64,000 bases of DNA, from NCBI GenBank assembly GCA_963576475.1, contig OY754967.1, forward strand, positions 22,841,914-22,905,913. The letters are read 5' to 3'. Every line of letters starts with the position of its first letter. Position 1 is the stretch's first letter. The DNA is from Molanna angustata. Its lineage: Eukaryota > Arthropoda > Insecta > Trichoptera > Molannidae. A program made the position numbers and the translations under genes. Shown one piece after another: positions 1-11,119 of this stretch. The notes beneath the pieces are model-generated. The model did not search any database, was not told the DNA's origin, and saw only the letters and a list, made by a program, of their open reading frames with translations.

Positions 1-2988
1 GTGAGTGATGACTGCTGTGATACAAGTGACTGGCTACTCGATAGTGGAGCGTCAGCACATATGACAAGTAATCGGAGCTACTTTACAAATATGAAAGAAA
101 TAGAACCACTTTCTGTTATACTTGGTGACAACAGTGAACTACAAGTGATAGGAATCGGAAATATAAATATTAAAAACTATGTCGATGGACATTGGTACGA
201 TTCCATGATGAAGGATGTATGGTACGTTCCAAACTTGAAAAGGAACTTGTTTTCTGAAGGTGTTGTAACAAAATTAGGAATGAAGGTTACAAAAGAAGGA
301 AACACAGCAAAAATATTCAATAAAGGTAGTTTAGTTTTGATTGCTCAAAGATCTTCTAACAACTTATATAAAATGTTAATAAAAACAGTTACAAATAACA
401 AAGAACTGAACTCTGTAGACATTCAAAGATGGCATGAGAGACTGGGACACATCAATTTCAAAACAGTGAATGAAATGATTAAATCTGGTGTTATTAAAGC
501 CACAAGGTGTAATATCGAACAATTTTGTGAAGCGTGTTGTTATGGGAAGCAAGCACGTAAGTCATTTAAAACGACAGAAACTCCGAATATTAGTAATGGT
601 GAAGTAATTTTCAGCGACCTGTGTGGACCGTTCAATGTAGAATCAGTTAGTGGAGCTAAATACTTTATAACTTTTACAGATGGGAAGAGTAATTATAAAG
701 TTGTTAAATTCCTCAAGTATAAAGATGAAGCTTTAAGCGCTTTTCAAGCATATGTTGCCTTTGTGGAGACTAATTTCAATATACGTGTCAAGAGACTACA
801 CACTGATAATGGCACTGAGTACTGTAACCGAAACTTCAAACACTTTATATATACGAAAGGCATTGTTCATGAGAGAACGGCGCCATATACTCCTGAACAA
901 AATGGGAAGAGCGAGCGCGCCAATCGAACCATAATGGAGAAAGTGCGCTCCATGCTTCATGCTAGAGACTTGCCAAAATACCTGTGGGCAGAGGCAGTGA
1001 ACACCTCCGTGTACATCCTCAATAGGACAACTGACAAAGATGGTACGTCTCCATATGAAAAGTTGACAGGAAGAGCACCAATTGTAACACACTTAAGAAC
1101 ATTCGGTTCAACTGCATATGTACATATACCAAAAGAAAAACGTACAAAACTAGATCCAAAGAGTCGTAAATTGATACTCGTTGGGTATGAAGGAATTTCA
1201 GAGAATTACAGATTATTCGACATAAAAACAAGAAATATAACAATATCTCATGATGTAATCTTCAATGAAGACGAACCGTGTCAAATCCAGGAGTCAGAAC
1301 ATATTGACAGCCTGACTCCATTATTATATGATCAACAAGAAGATGATTACTCATTAGAAGTCCAGGATAACAACTCTGATATCACATCTAAACAACCAGA
1401 AGACACATTGCTAACAGATGATTCTGTAAAGGATCCTAGTGAAGATGAGATTGAAATTCGTGCCGAAAGAAGTACTAATTTGAGACCTAGACATAACTTA
1501 AAAAAACCAAAAAGGTATGAAATAAATCTAGTTGAAAGTATTCACATTCCAGAAACATACCAAGAAGCCATAAACAATGAAAACTCTTCAGAATGGAAGA
1601 AAGCTATAGACGAAGAACTTGATGCTCATGAAAAAAATTGAACTTGGGAATTATTGCCTCGACTGGTGGGTAAAAGAGTCATCGATTCGAAGTGGATTTT
1701 CAAAGTGAAAGAAGAGACACATGGAATAAGGTACAAAGCAAGACTTTGTGCCAAAGGTTGCTCACAAAAAGAGACTGATTACACTGAGACATTCTCACCT
1801 ACTGTAAAGTATGATTCAATTAGGTTAATGTTTTCAATAGCTGCAGAAAAGAATTATAAGATGATACAATTTGATGTCAAAACAGCATTTCTTTATGGAG
1901 AACTAAAAGAAGAAGTGTATATGAACTGTCCAGAAGGAACACATGCTGACCCAGGTTTAGTTTGTAAATTGGTCAAGTCATTGTATGGTCTGAAGCAAGC
2001 TCCAAGATGTTGGAATCTTAAATTTAAAGAAATATTACAAAAATTTGGTTTTAAACAACTTGATTCTGATCAATGTGTGTTTAGGACAAACAATGACTTT
2101 TCCAAGACTGTATTTTTGTTGCTATATGTTGATGATGGTTTGTTGATGTCTGAGAGTACTGATGAGATGTTATCTATTGTAAAAGATCTGTCGAGCAATT
2201 TTAATATTATTGTTAACATGAAACCTACTTGTTATATTGGTATGTTTATTGAGAACCTCGACAATGGTATTTTCATACATCAGTGTAAATATATAGATAA
2301 AATTGTTGAAACTTTTGGACTAAGTAATGCTAAGTCTGCTGTTATACCAGCAGTCCCAAACAAGTATCGAGGTCTGGTTAAGGGGGAGCAGAGCGATGAA
2401 AGTGTTCCTTATAGGGAAGCTGTAGGCTCACTTCTCTATATTGCGACAGTGAGTCGACCAGATATAATGTATGCAGTTAGTGTATTGAGTAGATTTTTAA
2501 ATTGTAACAGTAAAATACATTGGACTGCAGTAAAGAAAGTCATAAATTATTTGAATACTACAAGAGAATATGGTCTCTTTTATAAACAAAATATGTCTAA
2601 CAACATAAGTGTATATTCAGACTCAGATTACGGGGGTTGCATGGACACAAGAAGAAGTACAACGGGCTATATAGTTATGAAAAACGGGGCTGCTATATCT
2701 TGGTCTAGTAAAAGACAACCAAGTGTAGCATTATCTACTATGGAAGCCGAATTCATGGCAGCATGTGAAGCAACAAAACAGATTTTGTGGACAAATCAAT
2801 TTTTAATTGATATTTATCATATTACAGAAATATGTCCAATTACTTTGAATATTGATAATCAAAGTTGCATAAGTTACATTAAGAATGGTAATATAAATAA
2901 ACGTTCCAAACACATTGATATTAAATATAACTTTATTAAAGAAAAATATGATACAAACATTATTGCATTGGAATATGTTGTGTACTAA
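1..2988 (+). pseudogene. Ty1/copia retrotransposon gag-pol, 5'-truncated by the window, one stop
   Basis: Polyprotein of a copia LTR retrotransposon, which makes and integrates the element's cDNA. Domains in order: aspartic protease (WLLDSGASAHMT near residue 11); integrase zinc-binding region with paired H and C (WHERLGH, CEACCYGK, about 140-185); integrase core with SDLCGP, HTDNGTEY and PEQNGKSERANR supplying the D-D-E triad (about 205-315); reverse transcriptase with FDVKTAFLYG, SLYGLKQAPRCW and the catalytic LLYVDDGLL; RNase H with SDSDYGG, STMEAEF and KHIDIKY near the C-terminus. A single TGA at 1639-1641 interrupts the frame between integrase and RT; the same frame continues at 1642 and closes with TAA at 2986-2988. 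Gag and the 5' LTR lie outside the window, so completeness upstream is unknown. With the stop this copy probably cannot act alone. Confidence 0.95.
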
Positions 2989-3165
2989 AGCACTTCATAA
3001 AACTAGATTTGAATTTTTAAGGCAATTGATTGGAATTATTAAGATGTAGATATAATATATTAAAAGAATACTACTTATGTAGTAAGTTTCATTGTTAGAT
3101 TGATTAGATTATAAGTAATCTACTTTTAAGTTTATGTTATAAAAGAAATGTCCTTTTTGGGGGAG

Positions 3166-3373
3166 TGTTGAAGAAAAAGGGACATTTTCTTGGACTATAC
3201 TGTCTGTTCTATGGAACTGTCATATAGTATTTAACTTGACTTGTTTTGTACTTATACAAAAAGGTGGTTGCTGTTAAAATATTTTAGAATAAAGAAACCA
3301 TCGTGTGTGTGTGGTAATCTTTCGTCTTTTACTTTCATAAAAAACCACTTATTTGCACTTGAATATCCCAACA
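3166..3373 (+). repeat. 3' LTR of the copia element
   Basis: The segment starts TGTTGAAG and ends TATCCCAACA, giving the TGTTG...CAACA inverted ends of a copia LTR, about 208 bp long. A purine-rich GGGGGAG (3159-3165) directly upstream fits the polypurine tract that primes plus-strand synthesis. An AATAAA polyadenylation signal lies at 3288-3293. It follows the pol stop by about 180 bp. The partner LTR is outside the window, so LTR identity and target duplication cannot be checked. Confidence 0.85.
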
Positions 3374-3501
3374 ATATTAATTATGACATTACCTCGATTT
3401 GACCATGAGTAATACAGGATTATCTTGTATCGTTACGTATGTAGGTAAGTTGTATTTTTTTCTTCATACGTTGCTATAACTTTGTGGCACATTTTAAATA
3501 T

Positions 3502-3597
3502 TTTCGCAAATTGATATTTGGTACAAATATATTTTTTGTTTTAACCACTGTGACTATTCACAAAAAATATATTTGTACCAAATTTCAATTTGCGAAA
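3502..3597. repeat. Short foldback (hairpin) element
   Basis: Arms 3502-3539 and 3560-3597 are inverted copies of 38 bp with one mismatch, separated by a 20-bp loop. The transcript or single strand would form a very stable hairpin. No coding potential. It may be a tiny palindromic MITE; no target duplication could be assigned. Confidence 0.8.
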
Positions 3598-3752
3598 AAA
3601 AAAGTTGTATTTTATTTAGGACAGTATCTTCATTGTCGTTTTTATTATTAGTTTTATTTTGAATTGTAATTGGATCGATTTATACTCACTATGTATCGCA
3701 GAGGAATGAATATTATGTACATTATGGAGGTATTTGTATTTTCCTGGGTCGG

Positions 3753-3767
3753 GGGGGGGGGGGCGAA
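3753..3767. repeat. Poly-G run
   Basis: About 15 consecutive G in an AT-rich stretch. A simple repeat, and a likely site of length error in sequencing. The DNA between 3600 and 3990 is otherwise unremarkable. Confidence 0.8.
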
Positions 3768-3997
3768 ATATCTTCTTTGGTAATAGAGAGTACACAGAGG
3801 CATGCGAGGTATCCATCACCTGGATATTTTTCTCTACTAGCTATGTACCCATAGTTATATCCGGTCAGCTAAGCCTCTTTCCTCCATAAACTTCCACCTT
3901 AGATTGTTCACTCCTTCAAATTGGTGTTATGAGGATATATATGTTTTATAAAAGTAGGATAACATATTTATATACCTAATTTATGATATTTTTACTG

Positions 3998-4478
3998 ACA
4001 AACTTTTTAACATCTTAATAGAGACGAAGTTGGAACATTATAGAAGAACCAGGAAATCAAGGCACCTACAGGGCTTATGACCTGTCATCGGCTGGTTTAC
4101 GTGATCACTTTATGCGCTTGCGCAACTTTCACCAATTATGCCTTCTTATTGAGTTCCCTTATCAATGTAATTTTTGAAAGTTCTATTTATTTGAATAATG
4201 TGTAACAATTCACCTGAAAATAAGGAATTATACTATTGCCATCTATGATATAACTTAGAAACCTTTTTTGTAACGCCATCTATTGAGAAATTTGTTTATT
4301 TGTAAACAAAGAAAGCAACATTCCTTATTAATGAGGTGACGGTGTCTCGCACAGATGTCACCCCTGAACTGCGTAATGACAGCCTGATGACAGATCGTAA
4401 GCCCTGTAGGTGCCTTGAGTTCCTGGTTCTTCTATAATGTCCCGACTTCAGCTCTATTGTGATGTTAAAAAGTTTGTT
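3998..4478. mobile_element. MITE family F2, copy 1 (about 95-bp TIRs)
   Basis: Non-coding element of about 480 bp. Left arm (about 4000-4093, starting ACAAACTTTTTAACATC) reappears inverted at about 4382-4476, with the shared inner words CACCTACAGGGCTTA and GAAGAACCAGGAA. The core contains GATCACTTTATGCGCTTGCG. Two further partial copies occur at 20452-20715 and 21890-22272. No transposase is present, so it must be moved in trans. Superfamily not assignable by eye. Confidence 0.8.
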
Positions 4479-4710
4479 AATAACATTTGACTCCCGACGG
4501 AAAAAAAATCCAATGTTTGCGTATATCATATTAAAAAAATTTTTGATATACTTAATGGATGATAAAAAATATGAATATTTCATGATAGTTTTCGAAGTGA
4601 CACAACCAAAATTTTTTTTTGAATATACTAATCCAATGTAACATAAGAACATAAAAAAATATTCTGCTTTCTCCACATTATTTGTTTTTTTTTATACACA
4701 TACATAAACA

Positions 4711-4895
4711 AAATAATGAACACTTCCTTGCACATTGCGCAAGTAGCGAGTTTATTGCCGTATGGCAATTTCTTCCAACTGACCAGTGTTTCCAGCCCAG
4801 AGAAGCAACATTAGCGTGAGAAATGAATTTAAGTAAATTTATCCTCTGCTGGGAATCGAACCCAGGACATCCGCACAGAAACCGAACGGCTTCTG
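4711..4895 (-). mobile_element. tRNA-derived SINE, family S1, copy a
   Basis: Reading the minus strand, a tRNA-like head with a B box of the GGTTCGATTCCC type (plus strand GGGAATCGAACCC) is followed by a body containing GGAAGAAATTGCCATACGG. Near-identical copies at 49594-49802 and 50824-51025 define the family; partial ones are at 36260, 38412, 44152 and 45962. The body end matches the 3' UTR of the LINE at 48.2 kb, the usual SINE/LINE partner relation. The head end here is interrupted at about 4895. Confidence 0.8.
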
Positions 4896-5023
4896 TGCGG
4901 GCATACATACATACCTACATATATTGAGTTAGGACTGCCAAATGTACTGACTAAAATTAATTTAATCTGGAGATAGGTTCATTTCCACACGCTGGAAATA
5001 TTTAATATGAAATCTAATTAAAA

Positions 5024-5599
5024 TTGAATGTCTGTACCGAAAACCTAGACCCTGATATTGAAATAAAATACAGGATAGAAGCGGCCCGTAATTCTTTTAA
5101 TAAAATGAGAAATCTCCTCTGTAACGACGACATCAATCTAAAACTACGCCAAAGGATGATCAAATGCTATGTATGGTCGGTCCTGCTCTACGGTGTCGAG
5201 GCATGGACCCTCAAGGTTGGTATCATAAACCGCCTGGAAGCGTTCGAAATGTGGAGTCATCGTAGAATGCTAAGGATATCCTGGACCGACATGGTGAACA
5301 ACGTTGAAGTTTTACGTAGAGCTAATACTGACAGACATTTGTTCACGACAGTCAAGCTCCGTAAGACTTCATATTTTGGTCACATAATGAGAGGCGAAAA
5401 ATACTCGATCGTACAGTTGATCATAAAAGGAAAGATTGAGGGCCGTAGAGGGGTCGGCAGGAAGCAGCTATCCTGGCTCCGTAACATTCGGGAGTGGACT
5501 GGAATGAGGCGTGTGGAGGACTTGTTCCGCACCGCACAGGACAGGGAAAGTTTCTCCCGAGTGATCGTCAACGTCGGGGGGACCCGACAGGACACATAG
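5024..5599 (+). pseudogene. LINE reverse transcriptase, C-terminal fragment
   Basis: 191 residues matching the region after the RT catalytic core of insect non-LTR retrotransposons (often annotated as endonuclease-reverse transcriptase). Readable landmarks: RMIKCYVWSVLLYGVEAWTL, LEAFEMWSHRRMLRISW, KTSYFGHIMRGEKY and IEGRRGVGRKQLSWLRNIR. The catalytic YADD box and the endonuclease are absent, so this is a 5'-truncated insertion. The start at 5024 is only the first ATG in an open frame. No poly(A) tail is obvious after the stop. Clade (RTE-like or similar) not certain. Confidence 0.85.
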
Positions 5600-5677
5600 A
5601 GAAGAAGTAGATCAGTTTTTGTTTGAATATTTACCGTTGAACAAAAAAAATGTTCTTACTCAGTAAATTAAAAAGAA

Positions 5678-5770
5678 TGGATTGTAGCCAACACTAAACT
5701 CTCCACTATATACTAAGGCTGTGTTTCTCGAACAAAGATTAAAGTAAAAGTATAGTTAAAATACTTTGAT
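5678..5770 (+). repeat. R2 repeat, 5' fragment
   Basis: GATTGTAGCCAACACTAAAC and CTCTCCACTATATACTAAGG match the start of the unclassified R2 repeat seen more fully at 14796-15817 and, inverted, at 21275-22419. Downstream sequence to about 6000 shows no other recognisable feature. Confidence 0.55.
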
Positions 5771-6004
5771 TTCATAAAATTGTCTAAAACTTTTGGTTGT
5801 TCATAGAAATCTAATTCAGTTGAACGATGCACTTTTGAACAATATTATGAAATCAAAGTAAACTATTAGTGATACTTTTGTTGATAATCCTAATTGATAA
5901 TCCTAAAATCCATTTTTACGAAGTACATTTATACTAGATAAAATCAAAGAGAAGAAATTGAGAGATGGAAAACTTATCTACTCTAAGTTTATGAATTAAC
6001 ACAT

Positions 6005-6720
6005 ATCAATATTTATTTGTTTATTTATTTATTTATTTACGTACATATACGGCCTCTGGGCCACTATAAAATAAAAGTTAAAAATAAAACATAAAACTCG
6101 TGTTAAACAACAATTAAAAAAAAAAGAAAAACAACACAATAATTCATTAAAACACAATATTCATAATATCCGCATCGACCTGACACTAGTTTGTGTATTC
6201 TATGCCTGCCACTACTACAGGTACCTACAGAGTTGATGTCCCGCCCACACAGCACTACAGACACAGTGCGAGAAAGAGACACCAACTTCCACAATACAGC
6301 GGTTACAATTATTGCAAATTGCCAGGTCGATATCAAATTAAAACATTTTTTCTTTAACAAATTTAAAATAATAAAATAATCATTATATAAATTCACAATC
6401 ACAACAAATAGTAAACACTAAACAATTCAATTAGCAATTTATATAAAATGAAAAGTAAAAAACAAAATATAATATACACCAATTTATTAACGAAATTAAT
6501 AGCAATAAATAATTGAATTAAACGACATTTAAATAACAGAATGAATAGTAATTTACAATTAAACCAAAATAAGACAAAATTCCAACCATATAAAACATTT
6601 TTTTACAAATTTAAAATAATAGTAATAGAATAAAAACATTTTTTCAATCAAATTAAAACATTTTTTTTTACAAATTCATAATAATAATAGAATAAAAATA
6701 CTATACCAATCAAATATACA
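6005..6720 (-). repeat. LINE 3' tail and AT-rich repeats
   Basis: A (TTTA)n run at about 6008-6037 reads as the TAAA-type tail of a minus-strand LINE, as at 48165. The following ~650 bp is AT-rich with recurring words (AAAACATTTTTT, ACAAATTTAAAATAATA) at 6345, 6593 and 6655, suggesting a decayed tandem duplication. No ORF here has recognisable similarity. Confidence 0.4.
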
Positions 6721-6744
6721 ACATACATAAAGTCAATCGTACTT

Positions 6745-7055
6745 AGACATAGTTTGGACTGTAGAGATGACATAAAACAAACAACGAAAATAATGAAACC
6801 ATAGTAAAGAAATTAATGGCTGTCAATGGAAAACTAATCAGCTTAGATCTATGCACTTTCCACATAATATGATATGTAAATATGAAGTCGATCGGACTTA
6901 TAGTTTGGGCTATAGAGAGCCATACATAAAAACACATCACGGCGAAACTTATAGTGTGCACTCTTTACATGATACCTGTTGAGAAATTGATGGAAAACAA
7001 ATACTCTTGAAAATTGTGAAATCACGACTCTCCACTATTCCATAGTAGTAGAGAA
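6745..7055 (+). repeat. R2 repeat, 3' part
   Basis: Contains the R2 words CGGACTTATAGTTTGGGCT, AACTTATAGTGTGCACTCT and the terminal short palindrome ACTCTCCACTATTCCATAGT. The same order is found in 15480-15817 and inverted in 21275-21600. No coding potential. Confidence 0.6.
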
Positions 7056-7302
7056 TAAAAATACATAATACAGGTAAATATGTAAGTACCTAACGTTAAA
7101 CCAATCAAATGTGTAGAATCTCACAAACTAGGTATACACAATTACACAGACTTCTTATTGGCTGTTAGTTTGGTCGGGATCTTAACCAGTATGCAGATGT
7201 ATGCAAGTGGGCATATTACATCGATTCGGTGCCGATCTGACCTACGAACTAGCAAGGAGTCCAACCCGACAAAACTATCGGACGATTAAAATATCTGTAA
7301 TG

Positions 7303-7516
7303 TGTCGGCCTTTGTGGTTCAGTTGGTTGGGAATCTGGCTGCTGATCCAAAGGACCCGGGTTCGATTCCCGGTGGAGGCACAGTTTTTAATTGTGTTTTT
7401 AGTCTTGATCTTAATATCGTAAATCTCCATAATGTGGCAACTTGTTATTGGGTGCGTGTTGAATTAATATTTGACATAGTACCTGTTAGTTGCCCGAGAA
7501 GTAATGTAATGTAATG
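7303..7516 (+). mobile_element. tRNA-derived SINE, family S2, copy a
   Basis: tRNA-like head with A-box-like TGGTTCAGTTGG (7315-7326) and B box GGTTCGATTCC (7359-7369), followed by about 140 bp of unrelated body and a TAATG repeat at the end (about 7500-7515). A diverged relative lies at 17705-17900. The internal boxes would direct RNA polymerase III. It is a SINE rather than a tRNA gene because body and tail repeat with the head. Confidence 0.75.
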
Positions 7517-7867
7517 CAACTACATGATAACGCTATTTCTTTCTGACTCTGTCGGGCATTTATACATACTAGTGATCGCCCAGTGGTCAAAATTCGACCG
7601 TAATTCATTAAAAAGAATATTTGGAATTAATACTATTAAATTTTGAATCTAAATGAGGTTTTTTTGTCAAAGCCATTGCGTACACCTATATTTTTTAAAA
7701 TTTTGTTATATTACGGCACCTGCAAGCGTATGCTTACAAATATTTCATTATTGCGTGTTATTTGCTTTTAATTCTCTGCAATACCTATGAAATTTATAAT
7801 TTAATATAGATAGTGAACCCCCGGCAAACTTCGTATTGCTTGTATAATTAAATATGGTCCTTCATTA

Positions 7868-8122
7868 CCACCCGTCACTTCAGACCCTTCAGTACTTACC
7901 TCCCGTCCCTTCAGTCCCACCCGTCCCTTCAGTACCTCCCGTCCCTTCAGTACCTCCCGTCGTTTCAGTACCTCCCGTCCCTTCAGTACCTCCCGTCCCT
8001 TCAGTACCTCCCGTCCCTTCAGTACCTCCCGTCTTTTCAGTACCTCCCGTCCCTTCAGTACCTCCCGTCCCTTCAGTACCTCCCGTCCCTCCCGTCCCTT
8101 CAGTACCTCCCGTCCCTTCAGT
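7868..8122 (+). repeat. 18-bp minisatellite (CCCGTCCCTTCAGTACCT)n
   Basis: About 14 head-to-tail units of 18 bp, GC-rich against an AT-rich background, with single-base variants and one shortened unit near 8088. Because 18 is a multiple of 3 the array stays open as a VPPVPS repeat over 7854-8129. I regard that frame as a by-product of the repeat: no flanking coding sequence, no start context. Confidence 0.9.
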
Positions 8123-8137
8123 AGGTTAAGAAAATAT

Positions 8138-8560
8138 AACGAAGAAGAAGAAGAAGATGAAATCCAGAAACCTGCGAAGAGAAGGAAGGAAAATTGAACC
8201 TTCTCCCAGGATATTCCACCTTCATAGGTAATAACCTTTTAGGTTCCCGATGAAGAAGAAGAAGAAGAAAAATGTTTTAATCCAGAAACCATCCCGGGCA
8301 TACGCACGACAATTCACCAAAGTTTCACTGCAATCGGATGAACGGTTTCCAGTATAGTCCACCTTCATAGGTAAAATGATTTAATATTCGATGAAGAAGA
8401 AGAAGAAGAAACATTTTTTTGATCCAGAAACCATCCCTGGTATACTCTCAACAATTCTCCAAAGTTTCATAGCAAAAAAAAAATCGGATGAACGGTTTAG
8501 GAGCGCATTCAACACATGCATATTTGGGTACATATGTACATACAAACATTCAAATTTATA
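8138..8560 (+). repeat. About 125-bp repeat with (GAA)n, three diverged units
   Basis: Three successive units each start with a GAAGAAGAAGAAGAA run (about 8140, 8250, 8393) and continue with ATCCAGAAACC, CAAAGTTTCA and CGGATGAACGGTTT. Such blocks are a common decayed interspersed-repeat end in insects. No protein frame is conserved. Confidence 0.65.
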
Positions 8561-10402
8561 ATATAAATATCATGTTTTCAACAAGGAACACAGTTTTCTC
8601 TTCATGTATTGCAAGTCAATTTTATAAATGAAATTATTGTGTAAGTACCTACCATTTATATTGTTTCACAGTAGGTAGGTATACAAATATGTATTTTCCT
8701 TTAAAATGTTCTTATATTTGAATTTAAACAACTGCGCATGCGCCGTAAATACCATACATCGTTCTATGGTACACAATATATGGTTTGATATGAAATATTT
8801 TTTATTTGATTTAATTTATTCATAACGCACAATATGTATGTATTAATATTATTTTTCTGCAGTCCTCCTCCATATAAACTTTAAGTATGCCAAATCTCAA
8901 ACTCGTCCGTGCGCCCATTTATCCGGAAATTGTACTTAACGTTTTCGCTTCACGTATTAATATATAGAAGATGACATTCAGTGCGCATTTAAATGTATCC
9001 GTCAAAATAATTTCATAATTTTATATACTATTTGCACTATTTAAATTTGCATTTGGTCTATTATCATTTCGATTTTCACGCGAATATAATAAATTCCTTC
9101 TTCTTCGACGCTCACTCTGACCCGTCAATGTTCCATGTCGAGGCATGATGGTGTGGTAAACAGTGTACAGTAAGTAGGTGTGAATATCTGAATGTAAAAA
9201 AAACGTGTAATTTTATTTTAAGGAAGCTAATGTCTCATTTACACATTATAGTTCAATTTATACATGATATAATTAGAGACAAAAAATGATCAAAAGTGTT
9301 AAATATGTTCACCAAATCAATTTTATCACACCTTTCTATTTTCTGTAGTGCAATCCTTCTATAATAATAGGTAGGTATATAAATTTACTTTACTTGAAAA
9401 ATTGTCGATCCCAATAAAGGACAACCCTACTAAGAGCGATAATTATATATTTTTATGTACTGTTTATAAATTAATTAAATTTAAAAATAAATAAAAACCT
9501 TTTTTGTATCAAATGTTTTTATTTAATTATTAGAACGCGTTGTTTTTTTTTAATTTACAATTAAATTTAAGTTTTTTTTTATATTAAACTGTAATGAAAT
9601 ATAATTTATTTATTTCCCTTGAATTCTCAAAAATTATTACAAATTAATTGAAAATACCAAAGGATATGAATTCAGACGTAACAATGAATTGATAAGATCG
9701 TTACACTTATATATAATCGTTACACTTATATGTAATAAGGGTCTAAAATATATTAATTTCAATACAAACTTTCCAATTTAAATTATTGCGGCAATATGCC
9801 GCACCGTATAGAAAACAACGATGTGGGATTGGGGAGGAAATTTTAAATCCGTATTAATTTTCCTTTTTATGCCTTAACACCTTTGGACCCTGGATTTATA
9901 TTTCACAGAATATACACAAAGCATACCTTAGATTTCCTTCTCTAAATATCTGAGCTACGCTTTCTTTTGGGACTACCTCTCCATACATATGTGGGAAACT
10001 TACAAGGGCGTACACAGCCCCCGGTACTGACAACCTCCAGATACCCACAAACCACCCCCCTACCACCCTGGTACACAACCTCCAGCCTTCCTTGCCACCT
10101 CACCCCCTACTCTCTCTCTCTTCCCCTAACCCGGAACCCGCCAAGCGCTCAGTTACTGGGGTGGACGGTCAAGGTTACTTACCCATCTCCGATATTATTT
10201 TGGCTGGGTGTATGGGCACATTATTTTTTTATTTCATCATACACCCGGAATACCTGTATTTAGGTACATGCATACCTACACAAAATCAATCATTATATTA
10301 TATTATTATGAAATATGTATATCACATTTCTTTGAAACAGTGATTGTATTTTACTATAATAAGGACAACATACAGTCGTACATATATTCATAGCTTGTAG
10401 AA
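8561..10402. other. No gene recognised
   Basis: AT-rich non-coding DNA. Notable only for a GC patch TGCGCATGCGC near 8732, and a strongly C-rich plus strand at about 10015-10150 with a CT run at 10110-10122. Small reading frames over the C-rich patch have no recognisable domain. Confidence 0.6.
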
Positions 10403-10960
10403 ACGTTTTTTCAAATACAGCATTTCATCCGATAGCTTGCAGAAACGCATTTAATCTACTACCGTTTGGTATCGCGTTTTATTTGATAGCTTCTAAAGAC
10501 GCATTTTATCTAATACCGTTTGGTACCGCGTTGTATTTAATAGCTTCTAGAGACGCAATTTGTCTAATACCGTTTGGTACCGCGTTGTATTTAATAGCTT
10601 CTAGAGACGCATTTTGTCTAATACCGTTTGGTACAGCGCTTTATTTGATAGCTTCTAGAGACGCATTTTATCTAATACCGTTTGGTACCGCGTTGTATTT
10701 AATAGCTTCTAGAGACGCATTTTATCTAATACCGTTTGGTACCGCGTTGTATTTAATAGCTTCTAGAGACGCATTTTGTCTAATACCGTTTGGTACAGCG
10801 CTTTATTTGATAGCTTCTAGAGACGCATTTTATCTAATACCGTTTGGTACCGCGTTTTATTTAATAGCTTCTAGAGACGCATTTTATCTAAAACCGTTTG
10901 GTACCGCGTATTACTTGATGGCTTCTGGAAATGCATTTTATTTAATTCAATAGGCTGTAG
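10403..10960 (+). repeat. 54-bp tandem array
   Basis: About ten units of 54 bp built on GATAGCTTCTAGAGACGCAT followed by a TACCGTTTGGTAC core; flanking units at 10403-10480 and 11061-11120 are more degenerate. 54 is divisible by 3, so the array reads open over 10483-10953 as an 18-residue repeat (core LIASRDAFYLIPFGTALY). Unit variants recur in an order suggesting local unit-block duplication. No signal peptide, promoter or flanking exon supports a protein. Confidence 0.9.
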
Positions 10961-10974
10961 GAACACATTTTATC

Positions 10975-11065
10975 TAATTATTTTTTTTTTATTTAAACAA
11001 AAAAAAAATGAATATGTCCTTGTTAAACAAGTACATATACATCTTCCTACGTTCCTTAAATACCG
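10975..11065 (-). repeat. SINE S3 tail fragment
   Basis: Shares AATGAATATGTCCTTGTTA, AACAAGTA and ATACATCTTCCTACGTTCC with the SINE at 55241-55470. Head missing. It is embedded between degenerate units of the 54-bp array. Confidence 0.55.
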
Positions 11066-11119
11066 CGTGGTGTTCCGTTTTACTCGATAGCTTCTAGAAA
11101 CTCATATTATTCGATAGCT

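Noticed and set aside
796..1092. Minus-strand frames over the copia gene
   Set aside because: Antisense shadows of the integrase coding region.
7303..7380. Functional tRNA gene
   Set aside because: B box is good but the segment is joined to a body repeated at 17705-17900, so it is a SINE head.
7854..8129. Proline-rich protein of 91 residues
   Set aside because: The frame is only the 18-bp minisatellite read in a multiple of three; no flanking coding sequence.
10483..10953. 156-residue repeat protein
   Set aside because: Treated as a tandem array: period divisible by 3 explains the open frame, and there is no start context or neighbouring exon. Kept as a finding only.
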